A stretch of 64,000 nucleotides of DNA from Serratia quinivorans. Its GTDB lineage: Bacteria > Pseudomonadota > Gammaproteobacteria > Enterobacterales > Enterobacteriaceae. Both the position numbers and the translations under genes were made by a program. The DNA lies in NCBI GenBank assembly GCA_900457075.1, contig UGYN01000002.1, forward strand, positions 1,984,001 to 2,048,000, in the 5' to 3' direction. How positions within the stretch are numbered: position 1 is the first letter of the stretch; each line of letters starts with the position of its first letter. The notes beneath the pieces were generated by a model, which saw only the letters and a program-made list of their open reading frames with translations, did not search any database and had not been told where the DNA came from. Below are positions 12,900 through 21,151 of this stretch, one piece after another.

Positions 12900-13520
12900 A
12901 TGACAAGAATATCGCCACGGGCGTCGGCAAAAAAACCGCCTCAGGCTGCGGCCGGGCAGATCCGTATTATCGGCGGCCAATGGCGCGGACGGAAACTGCC
13001 GGTGCCAAATAGCCCTGGGCTACGTCCAACCACCGATCGCGTCCGTGAAACCCTGTTCAACTGGCTGGCGCCGGTGATCCAGGGCGCGCGCTGCCTGGAC
13101 TGTTTCGCCGGTAGCGGCGCACTCGGCCTGGAAGCGCTGTCCCGCTATGCCGGTAGCGTTACGCTGTTGGAGTTTGAACGCCCGGTGGCGCAGCAGTTGG
13201 AAAAGAATCTGGCGCTGCTGCAAGGCAAAGGCCATGTGGTCAACACCAACGCGCTGAGCTGGCTGGCGAACAATGCCCAACCGTTTGACGTCGTGTTTCT
13301 CGATCCGCCTTTTCGCAAAGGGCTGCTGGCGGAAACCGTCACGCTGCTGGAGCAGCAGGGCTGGCTGGCCGATGAGGCCTGGATTTACGTAGAGGCCGAA
13401 GCCGAAAGCGCCGCCACCGACGTTCCGGCCAACTGGCAGCTACACCGTGAAAAAGTCGCCGGTCAGGTGGCTTACCGTCTTTATATCCGCTCTCAAGAGA
13501 AAACCGACAATGCTGATTAA
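12900..13520 (+). CDS. rsmD: 16S rRNA (guanine966-N2)-methyltransferase RsmD
   Basis: RsmD methylates N2 of G966 in 16S rRNA on the assembled small subunit. The 206-residue product has a basic N-terminus, the RIIGGQWRGRKLPVP entry (about 22-36), the SAM-binding loop DCFAGSGALGLEALSR (about 65-80) and the catalytic DPPF motif (VVFLDPPFRKGL, about 128-139). It is divergent from ftsY, as in E. coli, and overlaps yhhL by 11 bases. Confidence 0.95.
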   Translation: MTRISPRASAKKPPQAAAGQIRIIGGQWRGRKLPVPNSPGLRPTTDRVRETLFNWLAPVIQGARCLDCFAGSGALGLEALSRYAGSVTLLEFERPVAQQLEKNLALLQGKGHVVNTNALSWLANNAQPFDVVFLDPPFRKGLLAETVTLLEQQGWLADEAWIYVEAEAESAATDVPANWQLHREKVAGQVAYRLYIRSQEKTDNAD

Positions 13521-13782
13521 TCTGGGTCGCCTGCTGATGCTGTGCGTATGGGGCTTTCTGCTCTCCAATCTGTTTCACCCTTTTCCCAAGCCGCTGAAGT
13601 ATTTCATCGACGTGGCGCTGTTCTTTATGGTGGTGATGCACGGGCTACAGCTGGTACTGCTGAAATCCACGCAGCCTAAAGATCAGCCGATAAGCTACTG
13701 GCAGGAAGCCAAGATCTTTATCTTTGGCGTCTTCGAACTGCTGGCCTGGCAGAAAAAGCAGCCGCCGATCAAAAGAAAATAA
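13510..13782 (+). CDS. yhhL: DUF1145 inner-membrane protein YhhL
   Basis: This 90-residue small membrane protein is a homologue of E. coli YhhL (89 residues); its function is unknown. Hydrophobic segments LLMLCVWGFLLSNLF and YFIDVALFFMVVMHGLQLVLL flank the conserved HPFPKPL motif, and the conserved tail FGVFELLAWQKK is present. The ATG at 13510 lies inside the 3' end of rsmD (11-base overlap), and an in-frame ATG further upstream is not family-like. It marks the left border of the accessory fimbrial insertion. Confidence 0.9.
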   Translation: MLINLGRLLMLCVWGFLLSNLFHPFPKPLKYFIDVALFFMVVMHGLQLVLLKSTQPKDQPISYWQEAKIFIFGVFELLAWQKKQPPIKRK

Positions 13783-14029
13783 CACTGCTCCGGCGCACGA
13801 TCGTTTTCGGCCTCAGAACGGTACTGGTCGAAATAACGGTGCGCCGCCAGTACGGCGACAAACAATCAGCGAAAATGCCCTTCGCTTCCCCGGTGTTTCA
13901 GATTTTCTTTCAGCGAGCCCCCCGACAGAGTTCCCCTAATTACCGACACAATCCGCCTGCATTTCCTATACTCTCCTGCCGACCCATTTCAGGGCCGGGT
14001 TTTCTCCATTACCGTCAACAGGAGCCATG

Positions 14030-14605
14030 ATGAAAAAAAACGTGCGAAAGCACCTAACGCGCCCGGAAATCGAGCGCATGCTCGCCGCCGCCGACAGCAT
14101 CCCCGACCCGGAACGTAACACCTGCCTGCTATGGATGTGTTTTGTCCACGGCTGTCGGGTCAGCGAGCTGACCGGAATGCACCTGGCAGATCTTGATATA
14201 GCCGGCGACAGTCTGTATGTCCGGCGTCTTAAAAATGGCCTGTCAACCATGCAACCCCTGCATCCCATGGAGCGGAAGTTACTGGCACGCTGGTTACAAC
14301 GCAGACAAAGCTATCCGGGGGCAAAAGATTACGATTGGCTATTTTTATCTCACAAGGGTGGGCGACTTTCCCGCTCACGCATTTATCGGATACTGAAGGA
14401 TTTAGGGGAACGGGCAGGATTATCTATTGCTGTGCATCCACACATGTTACGCCATGCCTGTGGCTACGCGTTGGCTGACAAGGGGGCAGATACCCGGTTG
14501 ATTCAGGACTATCTCGGCCACCGCAACATTCAGCACACTGTGCTGTACACAGCCAGTAATGTGGGACGATTCAGGGCGTTATGGGGGGAGGAAAATGTTA
14601 CATAA
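14030..14605 (+). CDS. FimB/FimE-type tyrosine recombinase acting on the adjacent invertible element
   Basis: This 191-residue tyrosine recombinase belongs to the FimB/FimE group, which inverts fimbrial promoter segments. Catalytic residues are visible (numbered from the ATG at 14027): Arg44 in GCRVSEL, His139 and Arg142 in HPHMLRH, His165 in LGHRNIQH, and the nucleophile Tyr174 in TVLYTAS. AGGAG at 14020-14024 favours the second of two adjacent ATGs (14030). Its TAA stop lies within the left 19-bp inverted repeat, so it directly abuts its presumed substrate. Only one recombinase gene is present, unlike the fimB/fimE pair in E. coli. Whether it is bidirectional or biased cannot be told from sequence. 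Confidence 0.92.
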   Translation: MKKNVRKHLTRPEIERMLAAADSIPDPERNTCLLWMCFVHGCRVSELTGMHLADLDIAGDSLYVRRLKNGLSTMQPLHPMERKLLARWLQRRQSYPGAKDYDWLFLSHKGGRLSRSRIYRILKDLGERAGLSIAVHPHMLRHACGYALADKGADTRLIQDYLGHRNIQHTVLYTASNVGRFRALWGEENVT

Positions 14606-14618
14606 TGAACCAAAGTGT
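14600..14618 (+). repeat. Left inverted repeat (IRL) of the fimbrial switch
   Basis: The 19-mer ACATAATGAACCAAAGTGT is perfectly repeated in inverted orientation at 14892-14910. It contains the stop codon of the upstream recombinase (14603-14605). E. coli fimS repeats are 9 bp, so these are longer. Confidence 0.95.
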
Positions 14619-14622
14619 CACT

Positions 14623-14652
14623 ATTCTAGAATTCCGCTCATAAAAGCGTCAA
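14623..14652 (-). promoter_or_regulatory. Sigma-70 promoter inside the invertible element
   Basis: On the minus strand, -35 TTGACG (14647-14652) and -10 TAGAAT (14623-14628) each match consensus at five of six positions with an 18-base spacer. The predicted start, near 14616, is at the edge of the left repeat. In this orientation the transcript runs antisense into the recombinase gene. Confidence 0.75.
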
Positions 14653-14891
14653 GATTTTTTTAAGACCCGCCGCAATTTAAAATTTTTATCTTTTAATATC
14701 ATTAAGTTATATAAAATCATTTCGTACCCCAGCTACTCTCATTTCATTTGTCATTTCTCTTAATCCACCTGTCTCTGATACCCCCCATAAAATTAAATTA
14801 GAGCATCACACTTAAATAGCGCCATCCATGGCTGTTTATTAGTTATATCGACTACAAAATACAACAAATTCAGTCACAAAACCATAATGTA

Positions 14892-14910
14892 ACACTTTGG
14901 TTCATTATGT
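14892..14910 (-). repeat. Right inverted repeat (IRR) of the fimbrial switch
   Basis: This is the exact inverse of the repeat at 14600-14618, all 19 bases matching. It lies 69 bases upstream of the fimbrial chaperone start. Confidence 0.95.
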
Positions 14911-14979
14911 TGCATTATCGCGGCCCGCAAAACGGGGTAAATCCATACCTTTTTCTCGCATCACAGGGAGTGTGCAGAC

Positions 14980-15714
14980 ATGGCGAAAACGAATCATCCT
15001 CTAACACCCAGCAAGCTCACGGGGCTGGCAGGTGTGTTGATGCTTATCAGTACCTGCGCCCTGGCCAACCTGACGGTCTACCCGATAAGCAAAGACATTG
15101 GTGCCGAACAAACGGCCACCACGCTACAGGTATTTTCCAAATCGCCACAAACCCAATACGTGCGTGTCAACGTCAAGCGGATCCTCAACCCGGCTACGCC
15201 TTTGGAAAAAGAAGTAGAGGCCGAAAGCCAGCAAGGGCTGGTCGTTTCGCCGGACAAGTTTGTCCTGCCGGCCGGTGCCACACGCACGGTACGGCTCATA
15301 ACGTTGGTAACTCCGCTGCGGGAAGAAGCCTGGCGGGTCTATTTCGAACCTGTTGCCTCGTTGGGCGATGAGGATCCCGACAAGTCGCAAAAAGCGCAGG
15401 TGAACGTCAACCTGGTTTGGGGTGTGCTGATACGTTTGCTGCCGGCGGTTGCTCAACCGCTGTTGGCACGGAGTGCCGATGGCGCTCAGTTACTGAACCA
15501 GGGCAACGTGCGTCTTGGCGTATTAAAAGTGGGTCTCTGTTCGCCGGTCTGTCGCTGGCAACAGATTGACCGCAGTGTCTATCCCGGTGAGGCTCTGATG
15601 CTGCCCGCCGGGATGTCAGGTGGCGTTGTACGAGTGGAATATCGCGACAGCGCCGCAACTCCGGTGACGGCGGATTTGCCAGCCGGAGCATCAACCACAA
15701 AAACCATGAAATAA
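14980..15714 (+). CDS. CfaA/CooB-type periplasmic fimbrial chaperone
   Basis: This chaperone of the alternate (class 5, CS1/CFA-I) chaperone/usher pathway binds pilins in the periplasm and hands them to the usher. The 244 residues begin with a signal peptide ending at about residue 29 (CALA) before NLTVYPISKDIGAEQT, which resembles CfaA. Conserved elements LVVSPDKFVLPAGATRTVRL, WRVYFEPV and NQGNVRLGV follow. A GGGAG site precedes the ATG. It is the first gene of the operon, directly downstream of the phase switch, in the order chaperone, pilin, usher, adhesin typical of CFA/I. Confidence 0.88.
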   Translation: MAKTNHPLTPSKLTGLAGVLMLISTCALANLTVYPISKDIGAEQTATTLQVFSKSPQTQYVRVNVKRILNPATPLEKEVEAESQQGLVVSPDKFVLPAGATRTVRLITLVTPLREEAWRVYFEPVASLGDEDPDKSQKAQVNVNLVWGVLIRLLPAVAQPLLARSADGAQLLNQGNVRLGVLKVGLCSPVCRWQQIDRSVYPGEALMLPAGMSGGVVRVEYRDSAATPVTADLPAGASTTKTMK

Positions 15715-15723
15715 GGATATTAT

Positions 15724-16257
15724 ATGAAAAAGTCGTATGCATTCGCACCCATCGCATTGGCCGCCTTGTTCTCACTGTCAGCCATGGCAGTACAGAAAGA
15801 CATTACCGTCACGGCGGATATCGATCCGACGGTGGAACTGTTGCAGAGCGACGGGACTGCGCTGCCTTCCAGCATCAAAATGACCTATTTACCCGGCGTT
15901 GGCCTGCAGAAACAAACTCTCAGCACCAAAATCTTCACCAATGATGCCACCAAACAGGTTGAAATGCGTTTGCTTGCCACCCCAAGCCTGACGTCGATCA
16001 CCACGCCTACCGCCGCAGCCATTCCACTGACCGTTAGCTATAACGGCAAGGCCCTAACCACCGCAGTGACCAAGGACTCCACATTAGAGCCTGCGGTGCT
16101 GTTCCCTAACGGGCGTTTAGATGGCGGTTCCGTTCCCTTTGATCTGGTTATTGCTCAGTCCACACCAGGATTGGTCACGACTTCTGGCTCTTATCAGGGC
16201 GTCGTCAGTCTGGTTCTGAATACCTCAACCGTACCTGTTACACCACCAGCACCATAA
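15724..16257 (+). CDS. CS1/CFA-I family major fimbrial subunit
   Basis: This is the structural pilin of the fimbria. The 177-residue precursor has a signal peptide of 22 residues, and the mature N-terminus VQKDITVTADIDPTVELLQ closely resembles CfaB and CblA, including the donor strand. The stretch GTALPSSIK, the motif FTNDATKQVEM and the end GVVSLVLN are also family features. There is no cysteine, as usual in this family and unlike type 1 pilins. It starts nine bases after the chaperone stop behind AAGGA. A hairpin follows that may raise its expression relative to the usher. Confidence 0.92.
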   Translation: MKKSYAFAPIALAALFSLSAMAVQKDITVTADIDPTVELLQSDGTALPSSIKMTYLPGVGLQKQTLSTKIFTNDATKQVEMRLLATPSLTSITTPTAAAIPLTVSYNGKALTTAVTKDSTLEPAVLFPNGRLDGGSVPFDLVIAQSTPGLVTTSGSYQGVVSLVLNTSTVPVTPPAP

Positions 16258-16272
16258 GAAAATCATACCGAC

Positions 16273-16298
16273 AGGGCGCACCGTGCGTGTGCCCTTTT
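16273..16298 (+). terminator. Attenuating hairpin between pilin and usher genes
   Basis: The arms AGGGCGCAC (16273-16281) and GTGTGCCCT (16287-16295), with one G-U pair, are followed by a short T run. A second dyad, CCGGGG/CCCCCGG, follows. This is a typical place for partial termination that makes pilin more abundant than usher. Confidence 0.55.
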
Positions 16299-16341
16299 CC
16301 CGGGGAAGGATCCCCCGGTTTGACCAAGGGATATGATCGTC

Positions 16342-18969
16342 ATGAATACCCGTTATCGTCCGCTGTATCTACCCTTGCTTCTGGCCTGCCAGGCCACGGC
16401 CGCACCACAGGTGCCGCCAGGATTTGAATCACTGTTGCTGGGGCAAACGGAACAACTGGAGGTGCGCCTGCCGGGCCACTCACTTGGCCTGTTTGCCGTG
16501 GAGGTCAAACCAGACACGCTGACGTTTGAAGCGCCAGAGGCGTTATTAGCGGCGGCCGGTCTGCAAGCGTTGCCAGAAGCGCAAAAGCAGCAGGCGCTGC
16601 AAGCGTTGAGTCAACCGCTACTGCGCCATGGCAATCTGGCCTGTAACGGAAGCCAGACGCCAGGGTGCGGCTATGTCGCCACCGACAGCGCAGCCGCTAT
16701 CCTGGATGAAAGCCAGGGTGCCGTTCTGTTGTTTCTGAAACCAGACTGGCTAACCACCCTAAAACAAGATCAGCGCTGGCTCAGGCCAACACCGGCAGCG
16801 AAAAACGCCTTTATCCATCGACAAACCGCCAACTACAGTGGCGACCGAGACAGTCAGAATCTGGCACTAAACGGAACGGGGGCACTTGGCCTTGGAGAGC
16901 GCCGTTATCTTGGCGGCAACTGGGCTTACACCTGGAACCGGGTGCGGGATGACAATGCCAGCCGTTTCTGGTTCGACAACCTGTACGCACGTCAGGATAT
17001 GGGCAACCGCTACTATCTGCAGGCCGGGCGTATGGACCAACGCAATCTCTCCAGCCCGCTGGGCGGCAACTTTGCCTTCACCCTGCTGCCGCTGACGCGT
17101 TTTGACGGTTTACGGATCGGTACCACCGAAGCCTATGTCAACCACAGCATCAACCGTGATGCCACACCCGTAATGATTCAGGTCAACCGCAATGCCCGAG
17201 TAGATATCTACCGCGGCGCCCAGCTGTTGGGCAGCCAGTATTTTGCGCCGGGGATGCATACCCTGAACAGCGACAGTTTTCCGCCCGGCAGCTACCCACT
17301 GGAACTGCGGGTATATGAAGACGGCGTGCTGCAACGTAAAGAAAGTCAGCCGTTCAGCAAGGGCGGCGGTACCTTCAGTGACCAATGGCAGTGGTTTTTG
17401 CAAGGAGGGAAAGCGTCCGCGGAACGCGCGACATCGCAACAATCCACTGCACAGGGCACCCAAGCTGCCGGGGTCCAAATGGCCTTGTGGCGCAACCTGC
17501 AACTGACCAGCGGCTTGGCAAAAACACAAAACACCACCTACAACGAGACCCGGCTGGATGCTCAGCACGCCTTTAGCTTCGGCGTGCTGAGCCTGGCCGC
17601 CAGCGGCTTGACCGGCAGCAACGGTGCACGCGGCGACAGCCAGCAGGTCAGTTTTGCCGACGGATTTTCCGCCAGTCTGTACCGCTACCGGGTAGGCGGC
17701 GCAGGCTGCGACCAAACAGGCAACGCCAATAATGATATCGGCTGCTATACCACGCTCAACGGCTCACTCTCGGTGCCGCTTGCCGGCTGGAGCGCCACCC
17801 TGGGCTACAGCGACACCAAAAACAACGGACGTCGTAATTCGCGATCGGCCTCGACGGACAATTTGCTGCCGCCGCCAACGTTGCGCTCGGCCGACCAACG
17901 CAACCGCGCCTGGCAATTAGGGCTGGCTCGCGCTTTCAACTGGAGCGGCACCACGATCAACACACGACTAGGAACATTTCGCAACAGCAACGGACAAACC
18001 ACCGACAACGGCGTCTATCTCGGTTTTACCCTGTCGCGCGTCGACAATGCGGCAAAATCCGGCGGCAGTGACAGCTACAGCAGTGCCGGCATTGACTGGC
18101 GCAACGGTAGTGGTCAGTCGCAGACCAGCTACAACCTCAACCATACCCGCATGTGGCAACAGGATACTTACCGTGAACTGGCGCTCAATTTTTCCGGTTA
18201 CAACGACGACAGCTACAGCGGCAATCTGGGAGGCAGGGCCAACGGACGTTATGGCGACCTGACGGGAACGCTGAGTGACAGCCAGCGTCGCGGCGGCGGT
18301 AGCCGCACCGCGTTGACCGGTGGTTACTCCTCGGCCTTTGCCCTGGCCGGCGATGGTCTGTTCTGGGGCGGCAACGGCGGCGGAGAGCCCGCTGCCGGAC
18401 TGGCGGTGCGGGTCGCGCCAGCGGAAGAAAACGGTGCAGCAGCGCAGATCAGCGGGGGGAGTTATCGCCCGCTGACGCTGGGCTTTGGCCAAAGTACCCT
18501 GCTGCCGCTGGACGGTTATCAGTTATCGAACGTGACGGTGCAGGATATTGCCGGTACCTCCGACGGCGGGGTAGCCAACGTGACCGGCGGCGCCGGAGAG
18601 GGTCGTTATTTTCTGCCCCCAGGCCGCCTGCTGGTACGGGATGTCCGCGCCAATATCACCTGGGTATAGATCGGTCAGGCAATCGGGCCGGAAGGCCGGG
18701 CGCTGGCCAATGCCCAGGTGCTGAATCAGGCGCTGCCGGCGTTGGGAGCCGACGGCGGTTTCACACTGCAAACCCAGCAAAAAGTCCCGGCGCTGTGGCT
18801 GATCAGCGACGGTCAATTACTGCGTTGTCCGCTGCAGGTCAAAACCGTCAGAGACATTTTGCAGGTGGTCGGCGAGACGCGCTGCACGGTCTCCGGGCCG
18901 GAGGGGCTGCCGCAGTCACTGCGCATGAAGCCACGGGTAATGAAACTGCTGGCCACCGCCAAACGCTAA
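16342..18969 (+). pseudogene. CfaC/CooC-type outer-membrane usher interrupted by an in-frame amber codon
   Basis: The usher is the outer-membrane assembly platform that exports and polymerises fimbrial subunits. The reading frame is open from the signal peptide (MNTRYRPLYLPLLLACQATAA) through plug and 24-strand barrel regions to ANITWV, where TAG at 18667-18669 stops it. The same frame then continues for 99 sense codons (IGQAIGPEGRALANAQ to LLATAKR) with family-like C-terminal domain sequence. Total length with the stop read through is about 875, close to CfaC at 869. Only the C-terminal periplasmic domain is lost. AAGGG at 16326-16330 fits the ATG at 16342 better than the one at 16333. A point mutation, read-through or sequencing error are all possible. 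Confidence 0.85.
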
Positions 18970-18989
18970 CCACGGGACGGAAAAACAGA

Positions 18990-20147
18990 ATGAAGGCAAT
19001 GCTGAACAGAACGGTAAAAAAGATAATTGCGCACGGTCTACTGCTGCTGCTGGCCATGGTCAGCCTGCCTGCACAGGCAGTGAGGGTGCCGCCAGCAGAC
19101 AACCATCAGGTGATCAATTTGAGCTATGACAAGAGCGCACCGCTGGCGGACAGCTATATCTGGAGGCGCGCATCGGGCGGCTATGATACGGATAACAGCA
19201 GTTTATGGGGGCGTAATACCTGGGTATGTCAGTCGCAGAGCAATAGCCTGGAGGGCGCCTGCAGCACCGAAGCTCGATGGGTATACGATTCATGGAAAAC
19301 GACGGCCATCACCCTGACGTTTACCGAGCAGCGCAGTAACTTGTCAACCCAGTTGCGCCTGACGGCTTATACGGAGGCAACTGGTGCTAGTGACCTTTGT
19401 GTCACCTATGTACCATTAACGCCTCTGGACGCGGCAGCTTTTAGATACTGTGAAGATGGAACCTCTTTTAGCGAAAAAACCATCACCGCTTATCTTCCCC
19501 AGACCGAACTGGCCAAACTCCCCGTTGGCGGCATCTGGAAAGCCAGGCTAGTGCTTAACGAGATGCAGTGGTCCCCATACATCAAAGTAGCCACCTTCTC
19601 CGCCGATATCACCCTTGACGTCACCGATAAAAATAATGGCGCCATTTATTTACCGGCCTTTGGCAGTGCCACACCGCGCGTAGACCTCAACTTACGCACC
19701 CAGCCGCTCTCCACCGCCCCCGGCGGCGAGGTCTCCGGCCAGGCCAATATCGATATGTGCCTGTACGACGGCTACAACAGCAACAGCCCTTGGTTAAAGG
19801 TCGCCCTCTCCGACCTGCAAACGGTCGCCGGCCGCCCGGCGGACGTGTTCTCACTCCGTCGCGACGGCAGCAGCGGCACTGCCGCCGCCGATCGTGTCGA
19901 CTACCGTATTACCCTCAACTACAACAACCAGCCACAAACAGTAAACAACGGCCAGGACATTACTCTGGCAAGCGTCAATAGCACGTTGATCCGCCCGGTG
20001 GTGCTGCCCGGCATCGCGTTTCCGGTGATCTGCACCCCGACACCTCTGACGCTCAACGTGCTGCCGTTCGCCAAACTGAGTAAGGCCGCAGGCCATTTTA
20101 GCGGCACGCTACGCGTCACCCTGAGCGCAGATGCGCTGGCTCCCTGA
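18990..20147 (+). CDS. CfaE/CooD-type fimbrial tip adhesin
   Basis: This minor tip subunit carries the binding activity of CFA/I-type fimbriae. The 385 residues start with a signal peptide ending PAQA at residue 30. The N-terminal adhesin domain (with WVCQSQSNSLEGAC and LPVGGIWKARLVLN) is followed by the pilin-like domain (IYLPAFGS.ATPRVDLNLR, DMCLYDGYNSNS). These blocks align with CfaE motifs such as LPFGGVWNAVLKLN and DMCFYDGYSTNS. Six cysteines could form three disulfides. The ATG at 18990 lies 21 bases after the end of the usher frame. Receptor unknown. Confidence 0.88.
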   Translation: MKAMLNRTVKKIIAHGLLLLLAMVSLPAQAVRVPPADNHQVINLSYDKSAPLADSYIWRRASGGYDTDNSSLWGRNTWVCQSQSNSLEGACSTEARWVYDSWKTTAITLTFTEQRSNLSTQLRLTAYTEATGASDLCVTYVPLTPLDAAAFRYCEDGTSFSEKTITAYLPQTELAKLPVGGIWKARLVLNEMQWSPYIKVATFSADITLDVTDKNNGAIYLPAFGSATPRVDLNLRTQPLSTAPGGEVSGQANIDMCLYDGYNSNSPWLKVALSDLQTVAGRPADVFSLRRDGSSGTAAADRVDYRITLNYNNQPQTVNNGQDITLASVNSTLIRPVVLPGIAFPVICTPTPLTLNVLPFAKLSKAAGHFSGTLRVTLSADALAP

Positions 20148-20207
20148 CAGATTCCGCATCAAGTTGTTTTAACTGCGTAATTTATTACCAATTATCGGAA
20201 ATTTCAT

Positions 20208-20960
20208 ATGCGCCTGACGATTAACGACCACATTGGCTATTTTCCTCCCTTCAACTGGCAGGAGATTTACGACACCACCCGTCAAAACAGTCTGCCCAAC
20301 GTGGTGCTTGGGCAATGTCCGAATGTCGGAAGCACCGTACTGCTGGAGCCTCAACACCATGAGCACGCTGTTAACTGGCTCCCGCTCTTATGGCAGCTGG
20401 TAATATTGAAATCTTGCAGGCCCGACCTAAAGCTGGCTCTCAGCGCCCCTTTTTCGGCCCCAAACTGGCACCGGCTGCTGGCCGCACTGGGCATCACCCC
20501 CCTGGAGGGCAATGTAACGCCATCGCCCACCACGCCACTGTTGACCCTGACGGAAAGCCAGGTGTTATTGACGTTGCTGGACGGTACCCATACCCAGCAG
20601 CTGGCATCCCGCCTAAACCGCGACATACGCACCGTTTCCAGTCATAAAAAACGGGCGATGGATAAGGTGGGGTTGCGGCACAACGGCGAGCTGTATGCGC
20701 TGGGTGCCTTGCTTTACGACCGAGAAGACACCATGCCTGCCGTCTTCTTGCCCCCGGCGGAACAACGGGTGCTGGCCAGCCTGCTGCATAATGGCAGCGT
20801 CACGGCCACCGCACGCCTGTTAGGGAAAAGCGTCAAGACCGTCAGCGGCCAGAAGCTCAACATTATGAGGCGATTCGGCGTGCCCCATGAAGTGGCGCTG
20901 TTTGCGGTCGCCGTGACGCAGCAAGGCACGACGGGGAGCTTTTATCGGGTTCTGCCGTAA
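20208..20960 (+). CDS. Regulator with two LuxR/GerE-type helix-turn-helix domains
   Basis: A 250-residue probable transcription factor. After a region of about 110 residues with no recognised domain, there are two GerE-like helix-turn-helix units: residues about 112-170 (LTLTESQVLLTLLDG, then TVSSHKKRAMDKVGL) and about 181-236 (LPPAEQRVLASLLHNG, then TVSGQKLNIMRRFGV). The second copy is more diverged. No receiver domain or acyl-homoserine-lactone domain is visible. It lies 60 bases after the adhesin gene on the same strand, so it probably regulates fimbriation or another trait inversely, as LuxR-type regulators do in other fimbrial operons. An 8-bp hairpin (20966-20973 with 20985-20992) follows. 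Confidence 0.78.
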   Translation: MRLTINDHIGYFPPFNWQEIYDTTRQNSLPNVVLGQCPNVGSTVLLEPQHHEHAVNWLPLLWQLVILKSCRPDLKLALSAPFSAPNWHRLLAALGITPLEGNVTPSPTTPLLTLTESQVLLTLLDGTHTQQLASRLNRDIRTVSSHKKRAMDKVGLRHNGELYALGALLYDREDTMPAVFLPPAEQRVLASLLHNGSVTATARLLGKSVKTVSGQKLNIMRRFGVPHEVALFAVAVTQQGTTGSFYRVLP

Positions 20961-21151
20961 GACAACCTTTGCGAAAGGCCAACCCGCAAAGGGAAGCATT
21001 AGCCAAACCTTGTCACAGCAAATAGGTTACAGTCCATACGCAAGAAAGCGTTGTCGATTACAGGCCTGCTGCCTACACTGCAATCAGGAAGTGACACTGG
21101 TGACAATTTGGAGCCGGAGGCTGTGGCTCCCATAATGAATAAGGAAGACAT

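Larger units (their letters stand above)
14600..14910. other. Invertible promoter element (fimS-like phase switch), OFF orientation
   Basis: This 311-bp AT-rich segment lies between a FimB/FimE-type recombinase and a fimbrial operon and is bounded by perfect 19-bp inverted repeats. The size is close to the 314-bp E. coli fimS. It holds no gene. Its one strong promoter faces the recombinase, so in the sequenced orientation the fimbrial operon is not transcribed from it. Inversion would place that promoter at about 14858-14887, reading into the chaperone gene. This is direct sequence evidence plus established fim biology; inversion itself is inferred. Confidence 0.9.

Noticed and set aside
14980..20960. 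Insertion sequence or prophage borders around the fimbrial block
   Set aside because: No transposase, integrase other than the FimB-type protein, target duplication or tRNA end was found at either border.
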